Shown here: positions 22,701 through 36,776 of the stretch, one piece after another
Layout of the letters: each line of letters starts with the position of its first letter
Position numbering within the stretch: position 1 is the stretch's first letter
Made by a program: the position numbers and the translations under genes
The notes under the pieces: generated by a model
Told to the model about the DNA's origin: nothing
Databases searched by the model: none
The model's input: the letters and a program-made list of their open reading frames with translations, nothing else
From: Aspidapion aeneum
Taxonomy: Eukaryota; Arthropoda; Insecta; Coleoptera; Brentidae
Length of the DNA stretch: 64,000 bases
NCBI GenBank assembly: GCA_963576565.1
Contig: OY755038.1
Coordinates: forward strand, 64,756,908 to 64,820,907
Direction of reading: 5' to 3'

Positions 22701-25585
22701 CAAATATGCCAGCAAATAAAATGCTCTCCATTTCTATCTGGAGGACGGATTCTCCAGCATGCCAAAGGATCAACCTTTTGCCTTAATAAAGCTTTACTGA
22801 ACTCTAGATTTGAGTTATAACTCCAACACTCGTTGGTAAACTTTAAGATTGTTCCATCAAAACATTATTTAAACAAAATGGATAAAAGAGTCCATTATTT
22901 TGTCTTAATTGTAGCACAGTGTTGTTAAAATAAAGTCTCATTAAACTTATCATTCTCTTGCCATTAAATATATTTTGTCTTTCTAGCTGAATTTTTTAAG
23001 AATCTTTTATTAAAAACATAAAAAAGGAGTCCATTGCAACTCTTTATTATTGATTAGTTGGCTGAAACAATAATTGCCAACCCTTCCTCTAACAAACCAC
23101 TGATTTTTTTTTTGAAGACAACCGTCAAATATAACTAAGGGAGGATATTTTGTATTTATTTTATTGCATTAATAACAGTTTTTTTTTGTTTTTTTGAACC
23201 ATTAAACCTTTTTTATTAATATTTAATAACATTTTTTGTTTAAATAATACAAAAATTTATGTTAAGTCATTACAACATTGTTTTTATAATTATTTTTCTA
23301 CGTAGATATCGATATTTCTACTTTATTTTGGTTTTATTGTTTGTTTAATACCTAAAACTTCATTTGGAAAATAGTACCTAAGCCAAATTATTTGACCATC
23401 TAAGTATCCAAAATGGTGTAATTAATTAATCTCAAGTAATTTTCCATTGATATTGCATCATAACTTTAAAATTTATAATTTCTAACTACTTTTTCCATGC
23501 AAACGTTCATCTCTCATAAATTTGTGCTACAGTGTCTGGTCAGGATAAACTCAAAAAACAGACCTAGCTACTAGCAATATCTTGTATAGAATATGTGATA
23601 GATATTTTTTGTTGTCATTTTTGTACTCTCTATATCATACATATATGATTGAGATTTACCAGTTCAAACTATAAGTAAGCAACCACGAAGTATTTTCAAA
23701 TTTTATATTTTTATATTTCCAGATTTTGAAAATGTATTTTTTTTTGCAAATTACACACAAGTTTCTTTTTGGAAAATAAACGTGACTGACTGATTTCTTT
23801 GTATCTCAGTAACAACTTTGTCGATTATGAGAAATTTCTTTATTATAAGGTCTACAAGTAAATCTTTCAAAATTTTAAAAGCACTAAATTGTTAAAACCA
23901 TGGACTAAATAAATGTAGCCACAGCAAATATCGATTCTATACAATTATTATCAAATTAAAAAATAACAATTTACGTTTTATGTTACAAAACATAGCATTC
24001 AAACATAGCATTCTTTAAAACGACGTACCTGTCGAACTATTTTTGCTTTATAATTTTCTTATTAAAGTACGTATTATTCTTTTCATAAAAGAAAATTTGA
24101 TTTTTTTTCTTAAGTTGGATATTATCAGCACTATCTGCAAATTCACAGCTTTTAAGTAAAGTAAGGTAAATGTAAAAACAACCTCCTGTATATTTTTTTT
24201 GGTTTTTTTGAGAGAGACTTTATTTTATTTATTTTCTTTCACTAACATGTAGGTAATCAAGTGAATTTCGTTTCATAATATTTTTAATCAAATCAAAAAG
24301 TATATTGTCGTTTATTATCGTAAGTTATTGTCAAGCCATTTTTGCATAATGGTATACCTAATTAAATATTATGAAATGGAAAAACCTAGTGTAGAACCCT
24401 TCATTCAATTTTCTATGATTCAGGTAAAGCCAACTAGATTGTCCAAACAAAAACTTTCGGGTTTTTGTTTGTAAAGTCATAAACTAATTTTGTCTCTTCT
24501 TAAGGTATAATGTAGATTTTGGGAAAAAATCACAATAAAATTATTTTTGCTTTATTTTGTCATTATCTTTGCCCTTAAAGGAATTAATCCGCTACATGCG
24601 AAGTAATTAGGTAATTAACTATTTATGTTAATAAATGAACTCATCACACTTAAATATCTTATTAAATATTAACACCTTTGAAATTAAAACCTGAAACGAC
24701 TTATTACCAAATAGATCATTCTGAGTTAAAACCATGATGTAGAAAGAGAAAAATGATTAGGGAGTTTGATAAAAAGCTCATATTATGAAAAAAAGTACTG
24801 ATCTTTGTCAACATTAAAATTTGGTACATGTCTAACTTTGAAGACCTATTTTTTTTCGAAAAAAAATCTAAAGTTATATCCTAAGAAAGGATATTAAGAA
24901 AATTCGACCTATTTTAAATCAAATCAATAAAATAACCACCTTTAGCGAAAAATGTACGTTATTTTTCATATTTTCAAATATCAAAACGTTAACCTAACAG
25001 AAAACTAAACCTTTTTTGTAGAAAAAATAAAAATGGCATCCATATCGGTTTACTAGTTACCATCTTAAAACACAACTTAGCCTATTTAGAGAGAGTTTCA
25101 TCCTATTTTTTTATTCGTATGTCATTGTACTGAATAATAACTTTACTGGAAAAATAAATAAATTATCCACCAATTAACTTAAAAGTCAAAACACGTTAAC
25201 TAAACTTAAGAAAGGACTATATTACCTATTGAGAACTGCCCATAAGCGTTTATCTCAGTACATATTTTAGATCGAGTCAAAATTTTTATTTATAAAGTCC
25301 TTGTAGGAATATTTTATTTTATTATCTGTATTTTACACTAAAATGTCACCTAGAGCAATGATTGACATTGCGCAAGTTGTAATTAAACATTATTTCTTAT
25401 AAACTACCACTAGTTTTATTGTCTAATAACAAGAGTGAAGATCTCATTTTTCTGTGCATAATGTGTGTGAATTTTTTGACAGTAATTTTTGAGTTAGGTA
25501 TTTATTTGCACGGTAATTAAACAAGTTTTGCATTGGTAATTTTAACAGTACATTCATTACCTTTTAAAAAGAATGGTGCTATCTA
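22700..25585. other. Non-coding interior of the LTR element
   Basis: AT-rich DNA with no frame longer than about 60 codons. I see no gag, pol or structural RNA motif. Confidence 0.6.
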
Positions 25586-25775
25586 TCTATTTATTTAGCC
25601 TTCTTCGATCCATCTTTGGATATAGGCCTCCTTCAATATCTTCCACTCTTTCCTGTATGACGCCGTGTTCATCCATCTAGTACGCATGTTTCTTCAAATC
25701 GTGCGCTCATCTCATTTGTGGTCTTCCACTACCTCTTTTATTTTCCCAAGGTATCCAGTTTACAATACATTTGTT
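25586..25775 (-). pseudogene. C-terminal end of an RTE-type LINE polyprotein
   Basis: The minus strand encodes WMNTASYRKEWKILKEAYIQ followed by RWIEEG and a stop. Upstream, after a frameshift, is a RGSGRPQMRW segment. This is the conserved C-terminal end (Gly-Arg-Pro-x-x-Arg-Trp ... Trp-Met) of RTE-like reverse transcriptase proteins. Past the stop, TAGATAGATAG-type simple repeats form a likely 3' tail. Only about 60 residues remain. Confidence 0.7.
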
Positions 25776-27044
25776 TGACAGAAAGGCGATCGATTTAACA
25801 AATGTATTGGTGCTATCGACCATGTCTTAAGTGAAATAATATTTTGTGAAGCCATACAGTAATTTTTTTTTTGAAAAAACATAATCTCATAGCATTTTCA
25901 TTGCATAAGGCTAAAGAAAGCCACAAATCAATGTCCTAACACAGTAAAGGCTTTTCTTAACCTTTTTACTTGTTTTAAAACGATAATTTGCTATAACAGT
26001 GAAATCGTTTTGATTAGTTTGAAGCTAGAAGATATTTTCTTGTAATTTCTATTAAAAAGACCAAGTTTACAGGTCATGTCATGTACATTATTGATTTTTA
26101 TTAAAAGATATACAAATTAAGTAGAATGTTTTAAATAACTAAAAATATAAACAATTTAAATAAATAAATTCGATAAGATCAAAGTACCATGTTTGATGTA
26201 ATATGTAGGTTTACACCAAAACACCAGATAACCTAAAAAGATTGCTTAGCAGTTCCTTTTCCATACTATATAAGAGAAGTACTAATAATTGTTTCTAAAA
26301 TTTAACCAAAGATAGTGATAAATCAATCTATTTTTCTAAATTTGACTTGACCTTTGAAATTGGATAAAGGTATTTGATATTTTTCCCAAAATAAAAACTC
26401 GCGTATTTTGAGTTAGTAATAATTTTATACATAATCTTAAAAATAATATTATTTAGCATAAATAATAATTATTAAAATAAATATAACATAATTCCCATTT
26501 AATAATTAAAGACTGGTTAAAGAGAAAACGCAATATGGAAATATGGAAATTTAGGTTATACATAACCAATAAGCTAACTTAATTATAAAATTAATTTAAA
26601 TCAAACAACAAAAGTAAAACCCTTTGGTTGATAATCATTAGATAGGATGTGATGTAGTAAGAAAATGAGACATAATTAGTTGACTTAATTAATGATAAAG
26701 ACTTGTTTCAAGCAAATAAACTATTTTGAAAAACTATCAAAATCAATTTTTGAAAATTATTGCAAATACCGTTGCAAAAAGATACCCTGTATATTTGCTT
26801 GAATCAATTTAAGTATGGTAAAACTTTTTTCATTATTTTTTTATTATTGAACTGTATTTAATTTTTAAAAACCGTTAAATATTTTTTAAAATTTTGACCT
26901 ATTATTTCGAAGTTAAAACGTCTTGGCCGATAAATCAATTTACAGGCTATAAAAGTCTTCCAGACCACTTGAGTCTATATGAAACAAAGATATACTAATA
27001 ATTTTGAAAAACACATTGCTCGTTTTGTATAGAGCCCTTTTCTA
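25776..27044. other. Non-coding AT-rich interior
   Basis: Apart from common oligo-A/T tracts I see no gene or repeat here. Confidence 0.5.
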
Positions 27045-27179
27045 TTAGCTCACACTACTACTATAAGTAGTGTGAGCTATGGTGATCGTAATTTTTTCGA
27101 GAAAAAAAAAGTTGCTCCGATTTCAAAAATTTTTATATATCTTTGCGTTTCAGATGATTTTGAAACTTTTTTGTTTTGC

Positions 27180-27210
<31 letters not shown>

Positions 27211-27782
27211 ATGTCTGTCTGTCTGTATGTCTGTCTGTAACGACCAACCCGCATAACTCAAAAACTGCTTGTCCGATTTTAATGAAATTTGGTACCTAAG
27301 TTGGGTCTTGGGCCGTGATGGTCCCATTTAAAAATGAACAAAATCCACCGAACGCAAGCCAAATAAAAGGGTGGGGGTAGATTCCAAAAATTAGAGTTTA
27401 TGTGAAAATATGGCGTGTGTGATATCAAACGAAAGGTAATTAAGTCTGGAGTTAAAAAAAATGAATTTTAGTTTATTTTTAAAAAAAGGGTGGGGGTAGA
27501 TGTCAAAAATTAGAGTTTAAGTGAAAATATGGCGTGTGTGATATCAAACGAAAGGTAATTGAGTCTGGAGTTCAACAAAATACATTTTAGTTTTTTTTTA
27601 AAGGGTGGGGGGTAGATTGAAAAAATTTGAGTTTAGGTCAAAACATGGCTTGTGTGGTATCAAACGAAAGGTAATTGAGTCTGAAGTTGAATAAAATATA
27701 TTTCAGTTTTTGATTATATTAGCTCACACTATAACTATAGTACCTAGTGTGAGCTTAGGTGCCCATAGATTGGCAGAGTATT
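27045..27782 (+). mobile_element. DINE-1/Helentron-like element, copy A (complete)
   Basis: Runs from TTAGCTCACACTA to GGCAGAGTATT. Both ends carry a palindrome, AGCTCACACTA...TAGTGTGAGCT (27048-27077 and 27721-27754). A (CTGT)n tract lies at 27178-27238, followed by an ATAACTCAAAAACTGCTTG core. Three direct repeats of about 117 bp begin GGGTGGGGGTAG at 27369, 27488 and 27603. A central GTCT/GTCY microsatellite and terminal stem-loops are known from DINE-1-type non-autonomous Helentrons, hence the call. There is no protein gene; frames across (CTGT)n are artefacts. Confidence 0.65.
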
Positions 27783-29550
27783 CATTTAAGTGTACAAAGA
27801 AATGGTTTGGAATTTTTTTAAATAAACACATCTGGGAAAAAACCTTTCGTAGCCTACTTCGTTAGTCTGTACAAATAACAGTGGCGTATCGGAATTTTAT
27901 TTGGGGAAGGAAATATTATAATAAATATTGCATAAAACTATTTTGCATATTGTCCAGACCAGTGTATTATGTGTGTCCAAAACAAATATATTTTAACATT
28001 TGGGAGGGAAATTTCACTTTTTTTTACCCTCCTGTAGATCCGCGTCTGACGCATCTATTCACATTTAACTTTACGGTATCTATCAATTAAACTATGATAT
28101 TATATTTATAGATCAAACAAGCTTTCGTGAAAAAAAAAGTTTTGTTTCTCTCATACTTTTTCGTGGGTAACATGAAACCCGGGTTTGTTTTTTCATTCAC
28201 GGGTACTATTAAATTAATATTTTTCAAACAAAGATCTATAGTGAGAAATGCAGTTCCTTGATTTAAATTTCATTAAGGTCTGTCGGTTATTTTTAAGTTG
28301 CCAGCTTAATCTAGAAAACAATAGCTTATGTACATAATTCCTAATATTCTCGTAATCACATCACATGTGACGATTTTTGTGCGTTAAATTAAAAAATATA
28401 TAGGATTTTTATTTACAAACAAAAAAAAATTGGTATTTTGATATCTATATGATATAAACTTTTCCATAAAAACTTTTTACTTTTATGTACTGGTCAACAT
28501 TTTCGTAAGATCTAGATCATTCTTCTTCTTAAAATTTTGCTACTAAGTTAATATATAAGTATATTGGCAAAACAATCAGTTTCTACCACGTCGTGTAAAA
28601 CGTTAAAAAATGAGTAATTTACAGTGTTACACATTAGACCCGTGTGTACAGAGGAGTACTGAAAACGCTTACATAAATTTCTATCTATCATTTTTTATAA
28701 AACTAGGTTTCATTTTTATAAATTATACCATGAAGTAATTAAGAACTTTTGTTTCTATTTTTGTCAACCTTAAACGTGTTATTTGAGCTTTTAAACCTTC
28801 ATTTTTGTTTAAGATAATTACTAAAACTTAAACCTATTGGTTAGTATTTTTTTTTGTTCATGTTAAGATTTAAAAGATATGTGAAAATGTTCGTTCGATA
28901 ATTTTGATTTGTTTTATCTGTTAATGTAATTTTTTTTTGATCATAGTAATCTTTATCAACTGCTAACAAAAAGTAGCCCAAAAGAAAGGTCTATTTGGCA
29001 GGCCTACTTCGTACTTCGTACTGTATGTTTTTTTTTTGAAAAGCGCTAATAACACAATGCCTTCTTAGCTATGCTATTATATGCATAAAGTTCTATAATT
29101 TTTCAGTTAAGTTTTCTCTGCACAGTTAATCGAATTACTTCACAGTTTTGACCGCACCTTGTGTTAGTGTCCAACGAATTTAAGTTTTCTTTCTTTTTTT
29201 TAGTATTCATTCGTTTTTTTCTTTGTGTTCCAAGAAAATGTTGGATAGATACATACATCCAGGATATTCTTAACATATGTAAATAGCACTGAATCTCAAA
29301 AGTTTTAAGTTATTTGCACACAGAGATAATAACTTGCGTGCGTAAATATCTTGGTAACCAAAAGATTTAGTACATTCGTTTCTTTGCTAACTTTTGTAAT
29401 CTTCTTATCCTGTTTAAACAATATATATTATTTTTATGCAATTATCATCAGAGCTTACTTTCTTTTTTTAATGTGTTATTACTATTTTGCTGTAGTTGGA
29501 CTTACTCTATACAGTAGATGCTTACTACTACTATGTCGGTTTAGAACGTT
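27783..29550. other. Non-coding interior of the LTR element
   Basis: No recognisable gene. An open frame of 71 codons at 29351-29566 is rich in Phe, Leu and Tyr and looks like chance. Confidence 0.5.
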
Positions 29551-29554
29551 TTTC

Positions 29555-29925
29555 TACGTTGTCTGACGCCTATTTTCCACCTCCTTCGATTCTGACAGTC
29601 ATCTTCCGTCAGTTTTTTTGTGACTCATTGTTCATTGGATTGACTGTTGCCATTCCAGTTTAGGACGCCCTCTTTTTCTGCGCCCTATTGGTTGTCATTC
29701 TAGGACCTGTTTTGGTAATCTTTCGTCGTTTATCCGTTGTACATGGGCATACCATATCAGTTGCCTTTTTGTGATGTCATCAGATATGCTTCCCTTGATT
29801 CCCATTCTTTCTTTTATGATCTCATTTCTTATATGATCAGTTCTGGATATTCTCATTGATCTTCTTATTGCATCCATTTCGACACTTTCCATTGGAATGG
29901 AATGGAAAGTGTAGTTGTTTAAATA
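29555..29925 (-). pseudogene. C-terminal region of an RTE-type LINE reverse transcriptase
   Basis: Minus-strand residues VEMDAIRRSMRISRTDHIRN, then GIKGSISDDITKRQLIWYAH and VQRINDERLPKQ, match the conserved thumb/C-terminal region (Arg-Arg-Gln-Leu-x-Trp-x-x-His-Val-x-Arg-Met) of RTE-like polyproteins. After a stop, RRKRGRPKLEW and a final RRQTT-like ending follow toward 29555. It is truncated at both ends. The upstream part of the open frame (to 30027) is not LINE-derived. Confidence 0.75.
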
Positions 29926-30027
29926 AATGATTAATTTTTCTGAATTAGAGGTAGTTGACATTTCATCCCCTACCCATTCTTTGCCAAAAAGTTTAGTTTT
30001 TTTTTTGTAATGGCTCAAGCCACACAC

Positions 30028-33000
30028 GTATTGAAAAACCTATAAAAAAATTATTAATCTAGATCCTAGATCAATCTGAAGGTCGAAAGGGACAATCTCT
30101 CTTTTGAGTTTTTAGATTAGATCGTCGATGTCAAAAAGGACAATCTTTGTCTTGAGTTTTTAAGTTTTTTTTTGTTTCAATATTTGCAATTTTGACACTA
30201 AATATATTTTTTCTCTTGCATTGCAAAAGCAAGCCTGTCTATCATTACATAGACATATATAACATAAATTAATTAAGCAATGCCTTAGCATTTTAACTCA
30301 AAATTTTGCATTTGTAGAGCTTTTATTGTTTTATTCGCCTAAACAGTTTTTAATTATCATCTAATCCTCGTAATTTATGAGCACTCATTTAAAATTTGTA
30401 CAAACTTGTTTTAATTTTTAATAACTACGAGACCGATTTTAATGAAAAGAAAAATAATAGTGTCTAAACACTTTGTCAAAAGCATAATAAATTCATTGAA
30501 TGATGTTTTAAAGAAAAAGTTTTCTTATATTTGTTTAAACCATGTATAAAATTAGTGTTATAACTTCGTTTTCTTTTATAGGTGAAGACCATGACATTCA
30601 ACAACTGTAAAGGTCTACGATTCTTCGACTTCCCTCAAAAATTTTACTTAATATTTTTATTTTTATTTCAGGATTATATTTTTTGTATTGGGTTGTAAAT
30701 GACCAAAACATCAAGTTGAGAGTTTTTAAAAAACTATTTGTTCTAAAATTGTTGATATTTTTATAAATGACAAAAGTCTATTACTATCTGTTGAGTAAAT
30801 ATGTGAGAGGGAAGTATTTTTGAATTAAAGCGTCCTAGAATTTTCTTTTAACGTAACTTTGATATGGCTATATGGTATGGCAAAATGGATCTGTGTTGGT
30901 TATATGCATCTTTTGATGTATAAGGAATGTTATAAAACAATAGACCAATAATAATTCGCCAAGTGGAATCGTCGCGTTTTCTTTTTCTTTTGTTGTTTTT
31001 TTTTGTGAGACGAGGGCGAATTAATTTTTTTGCTGTTTGTATCATTATATTATAGATTATTTTATAAAATGTTTTTGTGGAATGAGTGTTTTTAGCTGGA
31101 TTTTAAACTCCCCAGTCATTGAGAAGAAGGCTGAGGAGTAAATTAGGGAATTTTTCTTCTCCACTCGAGAGGGTGTTTCTATGGTATACCTATAATTACA
31201 ATTTTCAATTGGTCTATATTTGTTTTGTTTGTTGCCGTATCTCCTAATATCGTAACTCAATTTTGAAAGATAGGGTTACGGTATAGTCAGTTAAATGTTT
31301 TAACCAATCTTTATCAAGAAAACTACTGAATTAATAATCGTCATGTTATAGCTTACATGGTCTACAGGTGAACTGGTCTAAAACAGCGGAAAAATATATG
31401 GGTTGGATTTTTGGGTTTCTTTCAAGTCAAATAATTTTGTAAAAATGGGAATTTAAATTTGGGAAAAACTATTCAAGGTAGAGGTAAAACTTTACCTATG
31501 AAACGAATAAAAAGTTATATCAGGGTAGGTTAATGAAGACAGTGACGTCACACCTAGTAGATTTCAGTAAGAGACCTAGGTAATTTTCTATTTCGTCATG
31601 TCGGGAACTCATTTTTGAGTTATACTGGATAAACAATAGACCGGAAAATTTATTTAACAAGAAGATTTGGACTAGTTTCTTTCTTCGTTATACACCTGTG
31701 TTTTTCTAACTCCAGTGAAGATGGCCACTTCCTGTTAGTGTTGAATCCACAATGTCTTAGGTTTTCTAATTAGGGAGACAAAAGCGTTGTCGTTGAATAA
31801 ATTTTATATTTTACAATACAATTTTCAATTTAAAATGGTAGCTACCTATTTTTTTTATTATGACGAAACATGATTTAGATTTGGTATACAAGAGTCACTA
31901 TATGTTTTTGCAGGAACCTGTGTTGAAGTGATGATGGGATATTATTTTAAAACAGGTTTTATGGTAGACATTTGGACAATTTTTCTGACTTGGTTAAAAA
32001 ATAGGTTAATTAGATAATATTTGAGATAGTAACTAAAAGTTAGGATTTTTAGAAATTTAGTGTTTAATGGTATAGGAATAGGAAAAACCTAGAAGATACA
32101 ACCATAAAGAGTAGACGACTCTTGAGTCATGCCATATCAAAGAAAACCGTTTTATGTGTATCAGTGATATTTAAAAAAAAAAGATATTAACATCAAGAAA
32201 TAATCAGAGATTGGAAAAACAGACAAGAACAGCAGAATAAAGAATTATTTTCTTTCATTATAAAATTTTATGATCAAATTTTTACTCTTTTTACTTTATA
32301 GGGTCGATAAGGCATTTAAGCTAATCTTTATGTCATTTGGTAATATTTACATTATGAAATTTATATATTTTTCTTTTGTCTTGAAATTTTATAAATAAAA
32401 CCACTGTCTTTGGCTTTAGCAGTGATAACACCTATAGACTTACGAAAAAGTCTCATTTGAATTAGAAAGTTTTAAATCAAAAACATCTTAATGGAATAGT
32501 ATATTTAAAGTCAAGTAAATAAAATCTTTGTATAAAAAAAATTTCTAGTGTACAGCGAACAACTGTTTTTTTTTATTCTGTAAAATGTTACCCGTAAAAC
32601 TAATTATCATAAAACTAAGTGCATAAGCACAAATTTTATAAAAAAATAACTAATTAGCTGTGGAGATTGGTAGTTGGCATAACAATCGCTGGACTTAGAG
32701 ACAGTGTCTCTATCGCGTTATGGTCACAGTTCTATCTATAAGTGTACAGAACTTTTGTAATTTTTAATTATGCGTAATAAGTGACAACTATACCGTAATT
32801 CTTTAATCTCTTGTGTACTTTGCTTTAGTAGAAGTAAATTGTATCTTTTCAGATAATATCTGCATCAATCATCTGTCAGATATGTAATTTTAATCTTGTT
32901 TTTTGTGTTATACGGAAAAAGTGTAATACTTAACTTTTTATTATTTTGGTAAAGTCATTTTTTTTTTCTAGTGACCAGAAAAAAAAGAATTTTAGATATT

Positions 33001-35955
33001 TTGTAAACTTTTAATTGTTTTTTTTTATTTTTGTTATATTTTAAAAAAACAAAATATCATTTTATTTTTGTTAAAATCCACACATGCCTTTTGGTTTTGT
33101 TCTTTTATGATGGATATGTGTGTTATAGTAAATCAACGTAACGTAATGGTTAAAGTATTAACGTAAAATCGATTATATATAGTATATTTTAGAGTCCATT
33201 ATTTCAAAAACCTTTGTTTTTTTTTTTAATGGGGATCATTTGCTCTTAATCAGTGCTTTTCTAAGATCCCATAAACCGAATAAAAACTACGTCATCAACG
33301 GTTAAAATTTTTCGATTTGTGTACATATATATTTTTTTTCTCCATTTTGAAGTCATTCTCGAATCCAATTGGATATTATCATAGCAATCTTAACATTGCT
33401 AAGATACATTTTTCTATTTTTTTTCCTCTTCTCATTATATTATAACTTGATAAAATCAATATTATCCAAATTAATAACATTTGATTGTGTAAAACTATTT
33501 TTGAATTTTTGTATTGTTTATCAATAAAACAATGTTTTATTTTTTATGTTTTTTTCTCCTATATGGAAAATATTCGACTATACGAACTTTAAGTACAGTC
33601 TGTACCATTTAAGCCAAGCAAATTCCATTTTAAGGATAAATTTTGATATTTTTTTTTTAATTTTGATATATTTTTTTTAAAATCTACACTATTTTAAACA
33701 ACTCAAAAAACATTCTCCACTCTTTTACTCTATGAGTACAATTGTTTTTGCAGAACTTTTCTATGACTATATAACTATGACAAATCACAAAAATGTGTTT
33801 GTCTTTTTCTAAAAATGTTTTTTTTTTGTTAGTTTGTTCCTTTCTGTTTGCTGTCCTAGTATATCGATAAAATAAAAATATTCTCTATAACGTCATTATT
33901 AAAATGATATGCTAGTGCACAGGCATAGCATTAATCAAGAACACCTAAATTATTATTTTTGTACTATTTTTATTTCTATTATCATCTTTAAGTAATTTTG
34001 TTATTAACTAAAGCCTATACATAATTTCCTCTATTAATGATAAACAAAAAGTAATTTATGTATACTTTTTGCGTAAATAATCAAAACATTAAATCACTAG
34101 TTGATCGTATAAGGAAAACTTAGCGTAAAACTTAGTCTTTCTAAGATCAGTGTTTATTTTTCATATATTAGCAAGCATTATTTCATTTATTATTATTTTT
34201 ATTATTATTTTTTTAAAATATTTGCTCATTTTAAGTCCTGCGTTATCTAAAGAACCTTATCGTTTAAGATACCTTTTGATTTTTTTTGTCAACTTATTAA
34301 ATTGAAAAAAAAGTATGTTATACCTAAAATATTTTAAAGTATTTTTTTTTATTATTTTTTTCATATTTTCGAAGTAGCCCTTGCCTGCTTGGACTCTAAA
34401 TAGTTCTTATTTAGTAGTTTTGGAAAAATAAGAAATGACTTCATCACCCAAGAGAGTTTTTTCTTTTCATAACACCAAAAAGAGTCGATTGAAGCAACCA
34501 TCAACTGTCATTTTTGTTCAATTTTTTTTGTCATTTGCTTCAATTGGAATATAATAAGACATCATTTTATTTAAAATTTTATTATCAACTAAGATTATTT
34601 TATTTCGTTTGTTTTGATTCATGCATGCACTTTAAAATCATCTATCGCCACCTATGTGCGCATGAAATTTGATAAAAACCTAAATTGGTGAAATTTTAAA
34701 ACATTTGCTTGTCAAGTATTTTAAAGCAAAGATGTCTAATTTTCAAACAATGACATCAATAATAACCTACTTTGTTTTGCTGCTGTTCTTAGTTTTTCAA
34801 AAATGTGTAAAACCAGCTTGGAATTAATTGGAAAATAAAATGAAATGGAAATTAATTAGAAAATGAAAAACCCAACTTATCATTTTCAAACATACTAAAA
34901 TCACACCGAAAATCAATTTGAAAGGAAAAATATTTTTCATGTTTAAAGAAAAATTATTTAGCAAGATCTATGGAAAAGAAAGTTTACATTGGAAAAGATA
35001 ATGTTTCAGGAAAGAAATTTTAAAGAAAATTCGGAAAAAAATGTGAAAAATTCTAGGAGGAGCTTTATTCTAAGTAATTTTGAAAATGTGTATATTCATC
35101 TGGCTGGATTTGTTCTATTTTCATTTGTTCATGAATTTTTTTTTATTGATTGGTTCTATATTGAATCATTGTATTTGATTTGTTCTAATAAAAAATATTA
35201 TATTTGGATTTGTTCTACTTTAAAAAAATCTATGTGGATTTGTTTCATTTGAGATTATTGTAATTATTCTGTTCTATTTGATTTTCTTTATAAAATTTAA
35301 AATTTTTGTATCATTAAAATCATCATCATTTTGTGTTTGTTTTTGCTAACTTGTATTTATTTTCAGTTATTCTCTCGATCACATGAGTTATTTTTATATG
35401 GTTTGTTTTTGCTTCGATAGAGTATTCCATGTTTGTTTTAAAGTTTATTGTGTGAACCTGGTAGGGTTGTTTTTTTTTATTACACTGAAAACAATAAACC
35501 AACTTAAATTTTTTTTTCAAATATTGTCAACTAAACGTTTTTTTTCTCGTTATTGTAAATTAATTTTGTCTTAAAGTATTTGAATTTTTTATAAATTATT
35601 GTCAAATAAACGTATTTTTTTTATACGGTATAAATATATTTTAAAGTTTTAAAATAATCAATTTTAAGATTTCAGTTAGTGTTTGTAATTTCTTACTTGT
35701 ATCTTTGTTTTAAAATTTGTTTTTTTTTATGCAAACACGTTTTTTTGGGTTAGACAACCTTTTGTAGGTTCTTTACTGTCTAACTAGTTTTAGATCACTT
35801 AAAACTTATTTATGAGATATAATCATAAAATCAAAAAATTAAAAAAAAGTTTTTAATTTTTTTTCAATAATATTTTTTTAAAACAATTAATTTTGTTTTA
35901 CATAAGGTTGGTTTATTGTTATTAAAAACATTGTTTTCTTGTATTAAAATTATTT
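30028..35955. other. Long non-coding stretch of the LTR element interior
   Basis: Nearly 6 kb of AT-rich sequence. Open frames of 61-87 codons (for example 30848-31045, 31057-31260 and 34989-35252) lack recognisable motifs. A few GGATTTGTTCTA-type short repeats occur at 35100-35240 and a repeated ATTGTCAA.TAAACG at 35522 and 35602. Confidence 0.5.
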
Positions 35956-35959
35956 TGTT

Positions 35960-36200
35960 TTTAGGTCAGCTATTGCAAAGTGCTGTCAACCAACCAACAA
36001 ATTTCTTCCACAAACAGTTTAATCAACCAAGCAGCCATTCCACCATTAAAGTCATTAGATCTGCCAAGCAGCCATCATCACTACAATCGACGTCTTCCTA
36101 CCGTCGCTGTGCAAACCTGCAATTGGATGCTTCTTTCCAAATTCAATACAGAGTCTGCTGTTCACCCTTAGTTTCAAAGATGGCCAATGTGGAAACTTAG
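35960..36200 (+). other. Exon-like Gln/Ser-rich segment near the 3' end of the LTR element
   Basis: GTTTTTAG, an acceptor-like sequence, precedes a more GC-rich stretch. One frame reads QSAVNQPTNFFHKQFNQPSS and continues with Ser/Gln-rich residues to a stop at 36200. This is the only composition shift inside the 14-kb interior. It could be a 3' exon of a spliced element transcript. No family is recognised and translation is unproven. Confidence 0.2.
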
Positions 36201-36763
36201 CTCTTGCTGCGTACCTAGTGTTTGTTTAACACTATGGAGGAAATGGTTTGGTTTGGAGACTCCCTTAATTTATTTACGTTAACTTAAATCACTTTTTTTT
36301 TGTCTCCACAAATTTCTGCATAAGCGTGTATATAATATATACCTTAATGTAGTAGTTTTCGAACAATGTGTGTTAAAATTATTTATTTCTATATATTTTT
36401 CGGTTTATATGTCAATTTTATTTTGCCTTCATTTAGTTTAAGTTATCGTTGTTATTAAGCTGCACTGATATTCTGATTCTTTCAGTATTGTTTGGAGTCT
36501 ACTGATCGTTCACCATGTTTGTTGCTGACTAGCTGATCTAAGATATTGTACCTGATTCAGTGTTGCTGTTTTGTTCCAGAATGGAACTTCAAGTTTTTTC
36601 CAGCCAGAATGTTTTTTGACCATCAGATATCCAGAGAAGAAAAATGGAAACGAAGAGCGTTATAGTTTTAGTTTAGATTTGTGTTGTCTGCACTACTTAA
36701 TGCTTGTTGTTATAAACCATTTTATTTCGACTTGCGTTTAAAAAAAAATTGTTTATACTTAAT

Positions 36764-36776
36764 CAGGGGGGAGTAA
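36764..36776 (+). promoter_or_regulatory. Polypurine tract of the 17.2-kb LTR element
   Basis: CAGGGGGGAGTAA lies directly before the 3' LTR start TGTAACA, the expected position for the plus-strand priming site. Confidence 0.8.

Noticed and set aside
27072..27327. Overlapping frames on both strands with Cys/Leu/Ser/Val or Asp/Arg/Gln/Thr repeats
   Set aside because: They are translations of the (CTGT)n tract in the DINE-1-like element. The same artefact occurs at 38352-38552 and 43124-43378.
34989..35252. 87-codon frame in the LTR element interior
   Set aside because: AT-driven composition (Phe, Ile, Lys, Ser) with no domain; expected by chance in this base composition.
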